A stretch of 6,937 nt of DNA, from contig DLMG01000103.1 in NCBI GenBank assembly GCA_002479245.1, forward strand, positions 7,799-14,735, written 5' to 3'. Both the position numbers and the translations under genes were made by a program. Below, piece by piece: positions 5,693 through 6,937 of the stretch. Each line of letters begins with the position of its first letter. Position 1 is the first letter of the stretch. The notes beneath the pieces were generated by a model, which worked only from the letters and a program-made list of their open reading frames with translations, was not told the DNA's origin and did not search any database. The stretch is from Verrucomicrobia subdivision 3 bacterium UBA7542. Lineage in GTDB: Bacteria > Verrucomicrobiota > Verrucomicrobiia > Limisphaerales > UBA11358.

Positions 5693-5720
5693 AATAAATA
5701 TCGTACGTACGATTTTTATT
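5693..5720. promoter_or_regulatory. 28-base near-perfect AT-rich palindrome
   Basis: The two 14-base halves match at 13 of 14 positions around the core ATCGTACGTACGAT (5699-5712), flanked by AATAAA on the left and TTTATT on the right. It stands outside the GC-rich repeat elements and differs from them in composition. It lies about 270 bases before the hydrogenase gene. It could be a dimeric regulator's operator, or a hairpin with a T-rich side that acts as a bidirectional terminator. Confidence 0.55.
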
Positions 5721-5992
5721 GTCGCGCCAAAGACTGGTCTGTGGGAACGATTTTTCCGGTCAACAGCTGGATAAGTGGCGGGTCCAGTGACGTCCAGGAC
5801 AGGCGTGCTTCCCATCTCGTTTTTTCGTTTCGTCCGGCTGATTCTTCACTTAAGCAAAGTCACTGACAAAGAATGTTCGCTTATTGCCAAATAGCGCAAA
5901 GCCAACCTGAACCAAGCCGGTAAATTATATTCCATTGAGGCATTTGATGAAGGTTTTTGCACAGAAACACTCTTAACACTTAAACCGTTGTG

Positions 5993-6937
5993 ATGCTGGT
6001 TTTAACATTGATTCTGGTCCCCCTGGCCGCCGGCCTGTTGCTGCTGTGCTTGAGGCCCAACCTGCCCCGGAAAATCCTGGTGTCCCTCGTGACGCTGGCG
6101 GTGTGCTGCGGTTCCGTGGCCCTGGCCCTGTTGCCCACGCCGCTCAACCTGGGTGACCTTCCCTGGAGTCAGCATGGAATCAACCTGGGCATGTTGCTCG
6201 TCGAGATGGCGATGAGCCTGTTCATTCTTTACGTCGGTGTGCGCGCGAAAAAGCCGCTGATCGTGTTGCTCACGCTGGCGCAAGCCGGGCTGATGGTCTG
6301 GTTTGAACTCACCGCCGGCGCGCATCTGGAGGTGGCGCAGAACCTGTTCGTGGACAAGTTCACCGTCATCATGGCCCTCATCAACGGCATCGTGGGTGGC
6401 GGCATCTGCATTTACGCGCTGGGCTACATGCGCGAATACCACGAAGTGGCGCATCGTGACGTCCCGGACCGGCGTTCGCTCTTCTTCGCGCTGCTGTTCA
6501 TCTTCATGGGCGCAATGTTCGGCCTCATTTTCGCCAACAACCTGGTGTGGCTGTACCTGTTCTGGGAAATCACCACGCTGTGCTCGTTCCTGTTGATTGG
6601 TTACACGCAGACCGAAGAAGCGAAGCGAAACGCACTGCTGGCGCTGGTGATGAATCTGGCTGGCGGGCTGGCCTTCGCGCTGGCAATCGTTTGGCTGCAA
6701 AAGAAAACCGGCGGCATCGAATTGCAGGCAATGATCAACTCCCCCGACAAGGCGCTGGTGCTCTTGCCGGCGGCGTTGTTGTGTTTTGCGGGCATCACGA
6801 AATCAGCCCAGCTTCCGTTTTCGAGCTGGTTGCTCGGCGCGATGGTCGCGCCCACGCCGGTGTCGGCGCTGTTGCATTCCAGCACCATGGTGAAGGCGGG
6901 TGTCTATCTCGTCCTGCGCATGGCACCATTGGTCGCG
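5993..6937 (+). CDS. echA: Ech-type (group 4) [NiFe]-hydrogenase membrane subunit, NuoL/antiporter-like (N-terminal part; runs off the right edge)
   Basis: The 315 visible codons encode a polytopic membrane protein of the NuoL/MrpA/HyfB/EchA family, which forms the ion-pumping arm of membrane-bound hydrogenases and complex I. Hydrophobic segments lie near residues 2-19, 28-46, 63-80, 86-103, 124-146, 160-200, 215-235, 255-270 and 283-310. Family residues are present: E192 in LYLFWEITTLCSFLLIG (NuoL Glu144 equivalent), K270 in GITKSAQLPF (Lys229 equivalent), PTPVSALLHSST with H295, and K301 in MVKAG. The FWEITTLCSFLLIG wording is closer to EchA than to NuoL, and the neighbouring hyp genes support a hydrogenase. 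The ATG at 5993 is the start because an in-frame TAA lies at 5981; GTG at 5990 is the alternative. No Shine-Dalgarno site is seen. An Mrp-type or complex I-like protein is the alternative reading; downstream genes would decide. Confidence 0.85.
   Translation, partial: MLVLTLILVPLAAGLLLLCLRPNLPRKILVSLVTLAVCCGSVALALLPTPLNLGDLPWSQHGINLGMLLVEMAMSLFILYVGVRAKKPLIVLLTLAQAGLMVWFELTAGAHLEVAQNLFVDKFTVIMALINGIVGGGICIYALGYMREYHEVAHRDVPDRRSLFFALLFIFMGAMFGLIFANNLVWLYLFWEITTLCSFLLIGYTQTEEAKRNALLALVMNLAGGLAFALAIVWLQKKTGGIELQAMINSPDKALVLLPAALLCFAGITKSAQLPFSSWLLGAMVAPTPVSALLHSSTMVKAGVYLVLRMAPLVA

Larger units (their letters stand above)
5378..5992. other. Non-coding stretch between hypB and the hydrogenase membrane subunit
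   Basis: This 615-base region holds a 78-base palindrome (5400-5477), a 144-base composite hairpin element (5489-5632) and a 28-base AT-rich palindrome (5693-5720). From 5721 to 5992 I see no gene. Short open frames at 5615-5866 (plus) and 5558-5815 (minus) overlap the repeat element, lack ribosome sites and match no family I recognise. The last 70 bases are AT-rich (for example TAAATTATATT at 5921-5931) and probably hold the promoter of the hydrogenase gene. No good -35/-10 pair with normal spacing was found. Confidence 0.6.

Noticed and set aside
5558..5866. Two short open frames (5615-5866 plus, 5558-5815 minus) between hypB and the hydrogenase gene
   Set aside because: Both overlap the four-hairpin repeat, lack ribosome sites and show no known family; they oppose each other over most of their length.
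6002..6700. Long minus-strand open frame, Gln/His-rich (232 codons)
   Set aside because: It is antisense to the membrane subunit, whose Glu and Lys motifs are plainly conserved. The composition reflects Leu codons read backwards.

Overview
The window most likely comes from a Verrucomicrobiota bacterium, probably a Pedosphaera/Limisphaera-like lineage. This rests mainly on the unusual number of long GC-rich palindromic repeats that open with GTAG and close with CTAC. I associate such repeats with that group from memory and have not checked this by search. Weak or absent Shine-Dalgarno sites and high but uneven G+C fit the same assignment. No rRNA, tRNA, CRISPR array or insertion-sequence transposase was seen.

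Layout, left to right. Bases 1-943 (minus) hold the N-terminal 314 codons of hypF, a [NiFe]-hydrogenase maturation carbamoyltransferase. It carries two apparent in-frame repeat insertions. Bases 944-1184 hold a 76-base palindromic repeat. Bases 1185-2090 (minus) encode a G+C-poorer PIN-like protein of unknown role. Bases 2159-3829 (plus) encode an exported protein with six Sel1 repeats joined to a trypsin-like serine protease. Just after its stop come a palindromic repeat and then a second, diverged copy of its own last 22 codons (3905-3970), the apparent remnant of a lost paralogue. Bases 3971-4175 are a leader with competing inverted repeats. Then hypA (4176-4517) and hypB (4517-5377) overlap by one base. 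Bases 5378-5992 are non-coding and hold two repeat elements and a 28-base AT-rich palindrome. From 5993 to the right edge runs the start of an Ech-type (group 4) hydrogenase membrane subunit of the NuoL/antiporter family.

How the genes fit together. HypA and HypB deliver nickel, and HypF starts synthesis of the cyanide ligands of the [NiFe] centre. The membrane subunit at 5993 probably begins an operon for an energy-converting, ferredoxin-linked hydrogenase that these proteins mature. HypC, HypD, HypE and the catalytic hydrogenase subunits are not in the window. The PIN-like gene and the Sel1-protease gene sit between hypF and hypAB with no obvious link to hydrogenase. Together with the repeats they look like an accessory segment inside a hydrogenase locus. 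I did not find a clearly new multi-gene system. The best leads are the duplicated protease tail, the repeats that have become coding sequence in hypF, the orphan PIN-like protein, and the structured non-coding regions before hypA and before the hydrogenase gene.
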